Part shown: positions 26,372 through 34,813 of the stretch, piece by piece
Layout: every line of letters begins with the position of its first letter
Position numbering within the stretch: the stretch's first letter is position 1
Assembly: GCA_964418595.1 (NCBI GenBank)
Contig: CAYQMF010000043.1
Coordinates: 1-46,163 of the forward strand
DNA length: 46,163 bases
DNA from: CAYQMF01 sp964418595
GTDB lineage: Bacteria; Planctomycetota; UBA1135; UBA2386
Direction: 5' to 3'
Notes under the pieces: generated by a model
What the model saw: only the letters and a program-made list of their open reading frames with translations
Told to the model about the DNA's origin: nothing
Databases searched by the model: none
Program-made: the position numbers and the translations under genes

Positions 26372-26728
26372 ATGCGCAGAATTGACCTCGGTGAGCGGCC
26401 CAGGAGCCGCGATGACCTGGCCTGCTGGTATGCGGCGGCGCTGAGATCGCAGGAAGCGAGCGGGCTCAGCATGGCGGCTTTCGCGGCGAGGATCGGCGTC
26501 GCGGTGCCGACCCTGTACCAGTGGCGTCGCCGTCTCGCTTCGGCGGAGGGAGATGGCGCTGCCGACGCCCGGTTGGTGGAAGTCAGGGTGTCCCGGAGAG
26601 AGGCCGGCGGCGACAACGCACAGAGCCTGGTGGTGCGGGTTTGCGACGGCCGCCGCAGCATCGAAGTCCCGCGCAACTTCGACGACCGCGAACTGCGCCG
26701 GCTGATCGAGGTGCTCGAGGCGTGCTGA
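26372..26728 (+). CDS. tnpA: IS66 accessory protein TnpA
   Basis: 118 residues. The N-terminal helix-turn-helix is LSMAAFAARIGVAVPTLYQW followed by RRRL, typical of IS66 TnpA, which is thought to bind DNA and help transposition. The C-terminal half (LVVRVCDGRRSIEVP, then LRRLIEVLEAC) is the usual strand-plus-helix end. Its stop overlaps the tnpB start by 7 bp. Complete in length. Confidence 0.88.
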   Translation: MRRIDLGERPRSRDDLACWYAAALRSQEASGLSMAAFAARIGVAVPTLYQWRRRLASAEGDGAADARLVEVRVSRREAGGDNAQSLVVRVCDGRRSIEVPRNFDDRELRRLIEVLEAC

Positions 26729-27081
26729 CGTTCGGAGGCGGCCGCCTCTTTCTCGTGGCCGGTGCGACCGACATGCGGAAGTCGTTCAACGGCCTGGCCG
26801 GGATCGTGCGCGAGCGGCTGCTGGCGGATCCGATGTCCCGGCATCTGTTCTTCTTCTGCAACCGGGACCGCAACCGGATGAAGGTGCTCGTCGCCGACGA
26901 GTCGGGCATGTGGGTGCTGAGCAAGCGGCTCGATCGCGGGACATTCGCATGGCCCGCGGCCGACGCAGCCGTGGTGCGCATCGAGTACCGCGAGGAGCAG
27001 CTTGCACTTCTGCTGCGCGGCTTCGATGTCGAAGGCCTGCGGCCACGACCGTGGCGACGCAGAGTTCTTCAACATGCGTGA
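26722..27081 (+). CDS. tnpB: IS66 accessory protein TnpB
   Basis: 119 residues from a GTG start. The family signature is strong: RLFLVAGATDMRKSFNGLAG near residue 8, then LFFFCNRDRNRMKVLVADES and WPAADAAVVRIEYREEQLALLL. The exact role of TnpB in IS66 transposition is not settled, but it is required in studied elements. It overlaps tnpA and is separated from the tnpC start by 32 bp. Its length is normal for the family. Confidence 0.9.
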   Translation: MLTFGGGRLFLVAGATDMRKSFNGLAGIVRERLLADPMSRHLFFFCNRDRNRMKVLVADESGMWVLSKRLDRGTFAWPAADAAVVRIEYREEQLALLLRGFDVEGLRPRPWRRRVLQHA

Positions 27082-27113
27082 AGTTCTTTGCGCACCGCGG
27101 CATTGTCCGTCGC

Positions 27114-27596
27114 GTGACGTTGCTCGAAGCGCAGCTGGAGATCGCAGGGCTGAAGAAGCAGCTCGCTGATGCGCATGCCGCGATCGCCGACCGCGACGCG
27201 AAGATCGCGAAGCTCGCCGCCGATGTCGCCACGCTGCAGGCGGCGGTCAAGCAGTTGCTCAGGCACCGCGGTGGCGGCCATGGAGACCAGGAAGGACAGG
27301 GCCTGCTGTTCCCGGCAGCCGTGATGACGATCGAAGCCTCGCAGAGCGATGCGGGCGAGCACGTGGACGAGGAAGTGGACGACGGCTCGCGGCCTGCACG
27401 AAGCGAGCGTGGCCGCAAGCGCACGCCGGGCAAGATCGACACGACCGGCCTTCCTCACGACATTCTTCACGTAGAACGAGATGCTCGGCCGAACGGTGGT
27501 CTGGCGGAAGCTGCACGTCTGCCGTCTGAGTTTCTTCCTGCTGTTGGATGCCTGGCCCAGAGATTCCGCGTCAATCGGTTCAACCGCAGCGCCTGA
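27114..27596 (+). pseudogene. tnpC: IS66 transposase TnpC, 3'-truncated
   Basis: Begins with a GTG and the typical N-terminal coiled coil/leucine-zipper region (LLEAQLEIAGLKKQLADAHA and IAKLAADVATLQAAVKQLL), followed by RGRKRTPGKIDTTGLPHDI, which matches the start of the IS66 transposase core. After about residue 120 (near 27475) the similarity stops and the frame continues with unrelated residues to 27596. The zinc-binding and DDE catalytic parts are missing, so no active transposase is made. Confidence 0.75.
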
Positions 27597-27908
27597 TCGA
27601 AGCGCTGCTCGAAGACAGCGGCCGCCGCCTTGGTCCTCCGGTCCTCTCGATCCCTTGGCGCCGCGCATCCTTCGCGGGCACCGCACCTGCGGTCGGTGTG
27701 CGGCCGCCGGTGGGAACGCGCCGGTGCCGATACACCGGGCGTCTTTCACGCTCGTCGACTGTCAGGAATCTGGCAAATCCTCGCAGCGCGCGAGCCTGCG
27801 TCCGAAGGCGTCTGCATGCGCCGCGGCACCGCAACGATCCCGACTGCGCCGTTCTGGGCCAGCGACTGTACGCGATCGCCGAATGCCACCCGGTGGACGT
27901 CAGCGACG
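27597..27908. other. 312-bp region between the IS66 remnant and the polysaccharide locus
   Basis: No gene is supported. The open frames are short and of shadow composition. The junction with the IS66 fragment probably lies just before, near 27475. There is no clear terminator hairpin for the minus-strand locus that ends at 27909. Confidence 0.5.
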
Positions 27909-29555
27909 TCAGTCGGCGCGGACCATCAGCCCGCCGCAGAACTCGGCAGTTCGCTCGGCGCCGCCGAAACCGATCGTGCCGGCAGCACGCGCTGCGGCGA
28001 GCGGTACGCGTGGGTCGGCGAGCATCTCGCGCACTCGGGCCAGCAGGCTCGCCGGGTTCACCGTGTCGGGCTCCATGCAGCCGACCACACCGAGCGCCGC
28101 CAGGCGCCGGGCGCGCACGAGCTGCTCGTGGCGGTGCATGACGCGTGGAATGAACAGCACTCGCTGTCCGAAGCGCAGCGCCTGCACGGTGGTGTTGTAG
28201 CCGGCGGTGCCCACGATCAAACTCGAGCGCGCCATCCAAGGGCTGCTGGAAGGCGCGAACTCCACGAACTGCGCCCCGACGGCACCGGCCTCGGCGCGGA
28301 AGCGCTGCAGCAGCTCGTCGGGGAGGAACGGTCCCGGCAGGATCGCGCTGCGGAACCCGGGGTTGCTGCCGGCGAGGCGCAGCATCGCCAGGTAGTTGCC
28401 GATCACCAACTCGCCGGCACCGTCGCCGCCACCGATGGTGACCGTGACGAGGGGCACCGACGGCTCGGTGTCGGCCGGCGCCGCGACGACGGTCTCCACG
28501 ACCTGCGGGTCTTCGGTCACGTACTCGCAGTAGGTCGTGCGCGCGCGGAGGTCGTCGGGGAAGCCGTACTCGCGCGCCGTGTCGAACACGTCGGGCGACC
28601 CGTACACCAGCACGTGCTGGTAGTGCTTGCGCACCGTGTCGTACACGCCACGATCGGACCACACCGAACGGACCGCGGCCGGATCGTCGATGACATCGCG
28701 CAGCCCGATCAGCCGGATGCAACGGTCGCGCTCCTGCCCCATCCACTCCAGCGTGGGCAGCATCTCGCCCTTCATGCCGGTGGGCGCGTGGTCCACCAGC
28801 ATCACGTGCGGATCGAAGTCGCGCAGCGTGCGCAGGATCAGGTTGGCGCGCAGGCGCAGCACATCCGCGTCGGGCACGCCCAGCGTGCGCGCCGAGTACT
28901 GCTCGGTGCCGACCTTGCGCACCGAGGGCAGCTTCACGTAGTCGACGCCCGCCGGCAGGGCGTAGCGGTGCACCATCGGCGAGCCGGTGAGCAGCAGGAT
29001 CGACAGGTCGGGGAAGCGTGCGGTCAGCGCGCGGGCGATGTTGGTGCAGCGCTGCAGGTGGCCGAGACCGAGCGTGTCGTGCGAGAAGATCGCGATGCGC
29101 GTGCCGGAGCCGAACGGCACCAGGGGACCGCCCGCGCGGCTGCGCCCGGGATCCGGGCCCGGGGCCTCGACCACGCGCGGGGCGTGACCCGCTAGCGCCG
29201 TCGACAGGGCCGCCCGCAGCTGTGGTTTGCTGAACGGCTTCAGCACGTACCCGTGGGCGCCCACCTGCAGCGCGCGACCGACGGTCTCCTCGTCGCCGTA
29301 GGCGGTGAGGAACACGACCGCCGGATCGTGACGGCGGCGCAACTCGCGCGCCGCCTCGATGCCGTCGCGGCCGTCGCGCAGGCGCACGTCCATGAGCACG
29401 GCGTCCGGCGGGCGCGCATCCGCGAGGTCGAGCGCCTCGTCGGCGGTCGCGGCCACGCCGGCGACCTCGTACCCCAACTCCTCGAGCAGGACCCGCAGGT
29501 GCAACTGCACGATGTTGTCGTCCTCGACGATGAGCACGCAACGCGCTGCCGACAT
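27909..29555 (-). CDS. Response regulator receiver domain fused to a MurG/COG4671-like glycosyltransferase
   Basis: 548 residues. Residues 1-120 are a complete receiver domain: CVLIVEDDN with the acidic pair, AVLMDVRLRDG with the phospho-acceptor Asp, VVFLTAYGD with the Thr, and GYVLKPFSK with the Lys. After a short Pro/Gly/Arg linker, residues about 150-545 form a GT-B glycosyltransferase: RIAIFSHDTLGLGHLQRCTN near 157, VTVTIGGGDGAGELV near 373, and IVGTAGYNTTVQALRFGQRV near 448. No DNA-binding domain is present. The start ATG 29555 lies one base after the TGA of the histidine kinase (TGACATG), so the two are a natural pair. Inference: phosphorylation controls glycosyl transfer directly. The sugar donor is unknown. 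Confidence 0.9.
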   Translation of the reverse strand: MSAARCVLIVEDDNIVQLHLRVLLEELGYEVAGVAATADEALDLADARPPDAVLMDVRLRDGRDGIEAARELRRRHDPAVVFLTAYGDEETVGRALQVGAHGYVLKPFSKPQLRAALSTALAGHAPRVVEAPGPDPGRSRAGGPLVPFGSGTRIAIFSHDTLGLGHLQRCTNIARALTARFPDLSILLLTGSPMVHRYALPAGVDYVKLPSVRKVGTEQYSARTLGVPDADVLRLRANLILRTLRDFDPHVMLVDHAPTGMKGEMLPTLEWMGQERDRCIRLIGLRDVIDDPAAVRSVWSDRGVYDTVRKHYQHVLVYGSPDVFDTAREYGFPDDLRARTTYCEYVTEDPQVVETVVAAPADTEPSVPLVTVTIGGGDGAGELVIGNYLAMLRLAGSNPGFRSAILPGPFLPDELLQRFRAEAGAVGAQFVEFAPSSSPWMARSSLIVGTAGYNTTVQALRFGQRVLFIPRVMHRHEQLVRARRLAALGVVGCMEPDTVNPASLLARVREMLADPRVPLAAARAAGTIGFGGAERTAEFCGGLMVRAD

Positions 29556-29556
29556 G

Positions 29557-31905
29557 TCAGGTCGCCTCCGCGGATGGCGTGAAAGGGAAGTCCACGTGGC
29601 AGTCGTGGCCACGCCGGGCCGCGTCACCCGCAGGGTTGACCACGAGTGCGCCGCCGATCTGCCGGCAGAGCGCATGGACCAGCTGCATCCCCAGGCGCTC
29701 GGAGTCGCGCGCGGCGGCGCTTGCTCCCCGCCCATCGTCGCTCACCTGCAGACGCAGGCGCGTGCCCAGCAATGCAACCCGGACCATGACGGTGCCGCCG
29801 GCCCCGGCCGGGAACGCGTGCTTGACGGCGTTGGTCACCAGCTCGTTGACGATCAGCCCGCAGGCCAGGGCCCGATCGAAGTCCAGGCGCACCGCGTCCA
29901 CCTCGACGGCAACCTGAACGCGACCATTGGGCTCGACGTGCGCCTGGGCTAGGTGGCTGGCGAGCAGGCCGAGGTAGGTGCGCATGTCCACCGACCCCAC
30001 GTCGCCGGCGCGGTAGAGCTGTTCGTGGATGAGCACGAGCGAGCGGATGCGGTCCTGGCAGTTGCGGAACTTGGCCAGCGCCTGGGGGTCGACCACCTCG
30101 CGCGCCTGCAGGTCGAGCAGGCTGGAGATCACCTGCAGGTTGTTCTTCACCCGGTGGTGCAGGTCGCGCAGCAGCAGCTCCTTCTCGCCCAGCGAGCGGC
30201 GCAGCGCCTCCTCCATGCGCTTGCGCTCGCTGAGGTCGCTGGCCAGGCACACGAAACCGCGTGCCGTGCCGACTTCCCCGCGGAGCACGGCGCCGGAGAA
30301 GGCGACCGGCACCGCGGATCCGTCCCGCCGCCGCAAGAGCTGCTCGCCACTGGTCACGTCGCTCGTCCGCATCGACTGCATCAGCTCGCCGGCGTCGCCA
30401 GCACAGATCGTCGCGAACGGCGCCGCATCCAGTTCGCCCGCCGCGTAGCCGAGCAGGGCCATGGCCGCGGGGTTCATGCTGGCGATGGTGCCGTCGGGTC
30501 CGAGCAGGAAGAACGCACCGGCCAACGAGTCGATGACCCCGTTGAGGCGGGCCACCGACACCGTCGAGGCCGCGAGGTGTTCCGCCATGTGGTTGAATGC
30601 GTTGGCGAGTGCGCCCAGCTCGTCGTTGGAGCGCACGCCGACGCGCGCGTCGAGTTCACCCGCGCCGATGCGACGCGCGGCTGCCTCGAGCTCGACCACC
30701 GGCCGCGACACCGTGCGCGCCGCGAACCAGCCGACGGTGAGCGCGAGCACTAGACCAGCCAGCCCGCTCAGCAGGCTCATGCGCGTCGCCCACGCCGAGC
30801 GGGCGCCGATCGCCGCCAGCTCTTCGGAGAGCTCCTCCTCGGCCGCCACCTGCAACGCCTGCACCCGCGGCTGCAGCTCGCGTCGCACGGTCGGCTCGAG
30901 CGTTTCCACGACCCAGGCCTGCGCCGCATCCGGGTTCTCACGCACCAGATGGATGACGCGCTGCACCGCGTCCCCGAACGGGGCCTCTGCGCTCTGGAGC
31001 TGGGCGATGGCCGGGCCCAGGCGCGCCCGCATGCCGTCGGACTCCGAGTCCCGCGGCGCGTCCGCGTCCTCGAGCCCGCGGCGGGCATCCGCCAGCAGGT
31101 CGGCGAACTCGGCGGACGCGTCCAGCAGGCGGTCCTCGGCGTCCAGGAGCGCGACCTGTACGCGGTCGCCGGTGCGGGCCGGTAGTGCGCGGCCCATGTA
31201 GCCGAGCCGCAGCAGCTCTTGCGTCGCCGCCAGACACTCCTGCAGGGTGCGCGCCATGCGCGACGCGAGTTCCATGCGGTGCATCGGACCGCGCAGCACC
31301 ACCACCTGGACTCCCGCGGGCGTCACCGCCGGCAGGCCGGAGATCTCGATCCGCAGGCCTCCCCCGGCGCGGCGCTCCGCACGGGTCACGGTACCCTTGA
31401 TCTTGTCGCTCGGCTTGAGTTCGTCGTGGCGCACCTTGCGCGCGTACCACTCACCCGCCTCGTCGACGGTGCAGCTCACCTCGACGCGCGCCCCGACCTG
31501 CGGGCTCCAGGCGCCGTCGGCAGCGCCGAGGACCGGCGGCAGCTCGGTCTCCGGGACGAGACGGATCGCGACGCCGAACATGACGAAGCGGTCGCGCGCG
31601 GCCACCGCCTGGATCGGGCCGCGCAGCTTCGGACGCCGTTGCCGCGCCAGCTCCTCGATGCCCTCCACCGCGAAGAACCCGGCGTCGTCCCAGACACCCT
31701 TCAGCTCCAGCGACGCGCCGACCACACCGGCCTCGTCGAGGGGTCGCAGCCGTTCCCGGCGCAGGTCGGCGACGCGCTCCTGGATACCACCGTCGATGGT
31801 GTGCGACACGGCGTGCGCCACCGCCGCCGGCACGACCACGGCGAGCACCAGGGCGACGATGCGGGCGCGCAGGCTCCAGAACCGGGATCGGCTCGGGCCT
31901 ACCAC
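29557..31905 (-). CDS. Membrane sensor histidine kinase (HisKA_2/HWE-like) with HAMP and PAS domains
   Basis: 782 residues. TM1 (about 13-32, RIVALVLAVVVPAAVAHAVS) and TM2 (about 373-395, LLSGLAGLVLALTVGWFAA) enclose a large extracytoplasmic region. HAMP follows (PVVELEAAARRIGAGELDAR), then PAS (about 450-570, LNGVIDSLAGAFFLLGPDGT). The kinase core has LLRDLHHRVKNNLQVISSLL near 583 and an ATPase domain with NELVTNAVKHAFP and VSDDGRGAS. The H-box with HRVKNN is of the HisKA_2 type common in non-transcriptional signalling. Residues about 55-190 outside the membrane resemble the N-terminal domain of the porin encoded just upstream. The GTG start at 31905 overlaps the porin stop by 7 bp and gives a clean TM1. 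The receiver-glycosyltransferase gene follows after one base. Confidence 0.88.
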   Translation of the reverse strand: MVGPSRSRFWSLRARIVALVLAVVVPAAVAHAVSHTIDGGIQERVADLRRERLRPLDEAGVVGASLELKGVWDDAGFFAVEGIEELARQRRPKLRGPIQAVAARDRFVMFGVAIRLVPETELPPVLGAADGAWSPQVGARVEVSCTVDEAGEWYARKVRHDELKPSDKIKGTVTRAERRAGGGLRIEISGLPAVTPAGVQVVVLRGPMHRMELASRMARTLQECLAATQELLRLGYMGRALPARTGDRVQVALLDAEDRLLDASAEFADLLADARRGLEDADAPRDSESDGMRARLGPAIAQLQSAEAPFGDAVQRVIHLVRENPDAAQAWVVETLEPTVRRELQPRVQALQVAAEEELSEELAAIGARSAWATRMSLLSGLAGLVLALTVGWFAARTVSRPVVELEAAARRIGAGELDARVGVRSNDELGALANAFNHMAEHLAASTVSVARLNGVIDSLAGAFFLLGPDGTIASMNPAAMALLGYAAGELDAAPFATICAGDAGELMQSMRTSDVTSGEQLLRRRDGSAVPVAFSGAVLRGEVGTARGFVCLASDLSERKRMEEALRRSLGEKELLLRDLHHRVKNNLQVISSLLDLQAREVVDPQALAKFRNCQDRIRSLVLIHEQLYRAGDVGSVDMRTYLGLLASHLAQAHVEPNGRVQVAVEVDAVRLDFDRALACGLIVNELVTNAVKHAFPAGAGGTVMVRVALLGTRLRLQVSDDGRGASAAARDSERLGMQLVHALCRQIGGALVVNPAGDAARRGHDCHVDFPFTPSAEAT

Positions 31906-33674
31906 TTCAGCCGCACCTGCGCTTCGGCCTTGAACGCGGCATCGCGATCGTCGAAGGCGGAGCCCGGTTCGAAGCGTCCGAGCACGAGCTCGGCCGACAC
32001 GCGGTCCTCGTAGCGGTAGCCGAGCACGGCATCGATCTCCCAGCCGAGGTCGCCGGAGCGACCGTTCGGCCGGGTGCGCAGATCGGTGCCCGACCAGCTC
32101 GTCGCGGCATAGTCCTGGGCGTAGGTGTGCAGCACGACGTCGACCGAGAACGAACCCGGTCGCAGGCCGAACCCCAGCGTCGCCACCTCGCCGTTGCTGA
32201 GCTCTGGCAAAGCGATCTCGCCGTAGTACTTGAAGCTCGTCACGCCCCCGAACTTGGCGTTGTTGTCCTGGAAGCCGGACTGGCGGAAGCCGGTGCGCGT
32301 GTCGTTGGGATCGCGGCCGGGTGCGTAGGCGTAGCCGCCGTACACCGACGGCCGCAGCGGCAGGTCGAACCGGTACAGCAGGCCGACGTCGAACGCCCAT
32401 CCGTCGATGTCCTTGTTGCCGTCGTGCCCGCGGGCCCAGGCCAGTTCCCCCCAGTGGCCCAGGCCCTGCCAGGGTCGCGAATACGAGCGGAGCCCGAACA
32501 GCGTCGGTTCGAAGTCGTTCGCCGAGCCATCGTCCACGTCGAGCCAGTAGGCGGTCAGCCACCACTTCGTGTCGAGGTAGTAGCGGGCGAGCGCAGTCAG
32601 CAGGGCGCGGTCCTCCGTGCCGTTGCTGTCCACGTCGGCGAACTCACGGCCGACGGCGCCGCCCGCCTCGAAGTGCCAAGCGCCGCGGCGCAGGTGCAGC
32701 CGCGCGCCGTCCAGCCGTTCGTCGTAGAGCCACTCGCGTTCCTCGTCGAAGTCCTGGCGGCCGACCTGCAGCCGCACGACCTCGTTGAGCAGGAGGTAGG
32801 CGTAGGCGCGCGTGAGGCTGTCCTGGTTCGAGTAGCTGTCGGGTGCGCCGGCGCGCCCGCGGTGCCGGTAGCCGGACTCGCCCTCGACGAGGGCGAACGA
32901 GCCGCGCTGGTCGATGCGCCAGAGCATGCCGAGCCGCACGCTGCCCTGCACCAGCGCTCGATCACCGGTCCGGCTGCCATCCAGGTCGAAGTCTTCGTCG
33001 TTGCCCGCCTGCCCGGCCAGTTCGCCGCCGAACCACAGGCTGTCGAACGGTCGCAGCGTGAACGGCACGCCCTTGCGCTCGTCGGCGAAGTACAGCTCCA
33101 GCGGATCCTCGTGCAGCGTGCGCTCGCTCGCCGCCTGCGCGGCGTCGTCGAAGCCCACGTCCGCGGCGGCCCGCAGCTCGACGCTGGCGATGGCGATGCG
33201 CTGCGCTGCCGGCTCGACCTTGCGCACCTCGCCCAGCACCTGGAATCTGTCGCGCGGCGTGCTCGCCCGCACCGTGCGCGCCAGCAGGCGGCCGTCGTCC
33301 TTGACCCGGACCTTCAGACGCACCCAGTCGCGCGGGGCGAGGGCGAAACGCGCCACCGCCCGCTTCTCGGCGTCTTCCCACTCGGTCTCGGGCGTGAGGA
33401 ACACGTCGTGCCCCAGCACGGTGACCGCGTCGGCGCCGGCCGCCTCCACGGCAGCGGTGATCTCGACCTTGTCGGCCTTGTCGGAGGCCTCCCGCGGGGC
33501 CTCGTCGATCTCCGACACGTACGGCACGCCATCGCGGGTGCGACCCTTCGCCTCGACCCAGGTACCGGGAACGATGTGCGCGAGCACCTCGGTCGGCGCG
33601 GCATCGCCGGGCGCGCGGCACGCCGGCAGCAGCAGCAGGACGGCGGCCAACGGAAGCGCGAAGGCGCGGCTCAT
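31899..33674 (-). CDS. AlgE-like outer-membrane porin lipoprotein with N-terminal OB-like domain
   Basis: 591 residues. The signal peptide ends in a lipobox (AVLLLLPAC, Cys19). Residues about 35-185 contain strand-rich segments with GTWVEAKGRTRDG, VFLTPETEW and VRLKVRVKDDGRLLARTVRA, similar to DUF5666/OB-fold domains. Residues about 195-591 look like an alginate-export (AlgE) beta-barrel: RLQVGRQDFDEEREWLYDER followed by LDGARLHLRRG is diagnostic, strands alternate with aromatic residues, and the chain ends in KW as outer-membrane barrels do. It would let an anionic exopolysaccharide cross the outer membrane. A lipid anchor on such a porin is unusual. The start overlaps the GT4 stop (ATGA), and the stop overlaps the kinase start. 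Confidence 0.85.
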   Translation of the reverse strand: MSRAFALPLAAVLLLLPACRAPGDAAPTEVLAHIVPGTWVEAKGRTRDGVPYVSEIDEAPREASDKADKVEITAAVEAAGADAVTVLGHDVFLTPETEWEDAEKRAVARFALAPRDWVRLKVRVKDDGRLLARTVRASTPRDRFQVLGEVRKVEPAAQRIAIASVELRAAADVGFDDAAQAASERTLHEDPLELYFADERKGVPFTLRPFDSLWFGGELAGQAGNDEDFDLDGSRTGDRALVQGSVRLGMLWRIDQRGSFALVEGESGYRHRGRAGAPDSYSNQDSLTRAYAYLLLNEVVRLQVGRQDFDEEREWLYDERLDGARLHLRRGAWHFEAGGAVGREFADVDSNGTEDRALLTALARYYLDTKWWLTAYWLDVDDGSANDFEPTLFGLRSYSRPWQGLGHWGELAWARGHDGNKDIDGWAFDVGLLYRFDLPLRPSVYGGYAYAPGRDPNDTRTGFRQSGFQDNNAKFGGVTSFKYYGEIALPELSNGEVATLGFGLRPGSFSVDVVLHTYAQDYAATSWSGTDLRTRPNGRSGDLGWEIDAVLGYRYEDRVSAELVLGRFEPGSAFDDRDAAFKAEAQVRLKW

Positions 33675-34813
33675 GTCCGGCGCTCCGTGCCCTGCGCGGC
33701 GCAACCGGCAAGGAGTTCTCCGACGACCTGCGCCCGCGACGTCCATGAATGCGCCCGCAGGCGCACGGGATCGGGGCCGTGCGGCACGGCCACGGCGCGC
33801 GCCACCGCGGCCGCGAACCCGGCGGTGTCGCCCGGGTCGAACAGATGCACGCCCGGCGCATCGGCGACCACGTCGGTCACGCAGGGCACGCGGCTCGCCA
33901 CCAACGGACAGCCGAGCGCCAGGGCCTCGACCACCTTCAGCGGACAGAAGTACGCGGGTGCATCAGCCGGGTAGGGCGCCACTGCGGCGTGCGCCGCCTT
34001 GAGCACGGACGGGACCCGCGCATGCGGGACGCCGCCCTCGCACACCACGGCATCGGGATGCTGGCGGGCGGCGGCTGCGACCGCGTCGCGCAGCGGCCCG
34101 TCGCCCACCACCCACAGGCCGAAGCGGCGGTGGTGCTCGGCGTGCGCGGCGAGCAGGAATTCGACGCCGTGCCACGGCTTCAGCGAACCGACGAACGCCA
34201 GCACCGGACGCGTTCCGAACACCGCCGGGCGTTCCGCGGCGGGAGCCGCGGCGAACAGCGTCTCGTTCACGCCGTTCGGCTGCACGACGATCTTGTCGGC
34301 GGCGATCCCGCAGGCGACGAGCTGCCGGCCCAGCTCCCTGGAAACGACGAGCACGCGCGCCGCGGCGTCCAGCACGTCCAACGCCAGCGCCTGTGCGGCG
34401 CGCGGCAGGTGCAGCGAGCGGTAGCGCTCTGCCTCCTCCCACAGCGGCGCGTTCACCTCGACCAGCAGCGGCACGCCATGGCGGCGCGCGTACAGCAGCC
34501 CGGCGACGCCGAACAACGACAGGCGCTCGTACACGGCATCGAACGGCGCGTGCGCCTCCATGGCCGCCACCATCGCCAGCGCGCCGGACACCTGGGCGGC
34601 CTCGCGCGTGGCGCCGCTGGCGGCAGGTGCCGGCACCACCAGCACCGGGATCCCGGGCACGGCGCTCTGCTCACCCCGCGCGACGAACGCGTGCACCTGC
34701 GCACCGCTCGTCGCCAGCGCGCCGCCGAGTTCGCGGAAGTGCACGGACGCGCCCTTGCTCCCATCGATGGGGATGCCGGGATCGCTGCAGAGGTAGGCCA
34801 GGCGCAGGCTCAC
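33671..34813 (-). CDS. GT4-family glycosyltransferase
   Basis: 380 residues with GT-B architecture. N-terminal SDPGIPIDGSKGASVHFREL is a sugar acceptor/nucleotide-site loop. The middle has LLVEVNAPLWEEAERYR and VVVSRELGRQL then VVQPNGVNETLF. The C-terminal donor domain has LAFVGSLKPWHGVEFLL, LWVVGDGP and the E-x7-E-like KVVEALALGCPLVAS region with CVTDVV. Such enzymes add sugars from nucleotide donors onto lipid-linked or polysaccharide chains on the cytoplasmic side. The GTG start overlaps the TGA of the next GT4 gene (GTGA); the stop overlaps the porin start. Specificity cannot be read from sequence. Confidence 0.9.
   Translation of the reverse strand: MSLRLAYLCSDPGIPIDGSKGASVHFRELGGALATSGAQVHAFVARGEQSAVPGIPVLVVPAPAASGATREAAQVSGALAMVAAMEAHAPFDAVYERLSLFGVAGLLYARRHGVPLLVEVNAPLWEEAERYRSLHLPRAAQALALDVLDAAARVLVVSRELGRQLVACGIAADKIVVQPNGVNETLFAAAPAAERPAVFGTRPVLAFVGSLKPWHGVEFLLAAHAEHHRRFGLWVVGDGPLRDAVAAAARQHPDAVVCEGGVPHARVPSVLKAAHAAVAPYPADAPAYFCPLKVVEALALGCPLVASRVPCVTDVVADAPGVHLFDPGDTAGFAAAVARAVAVPHGPDPVRLRAHSWTSRAQVVGELLAGCAAQGTERRT

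Larger units (their letters stand above)
26307..27596 (+). mobile_element. IS66-family insertion sequence, truncated at the right end
   Basis: The left end begins GTAAGCGTCCGACGGCC, in line with the GTAAGCG-type termini of IS66 elements, and tnpA starts 65 bp inside. The order tnpA, tnpB, start of tnpC is standard. I found no matching CGCTTAC right end, and tnpC breaks off after about 120 of its usual ~500 residues, so the element has lost its right part. It cannot move by itself without a helper transposase. Confidence 0.8.
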
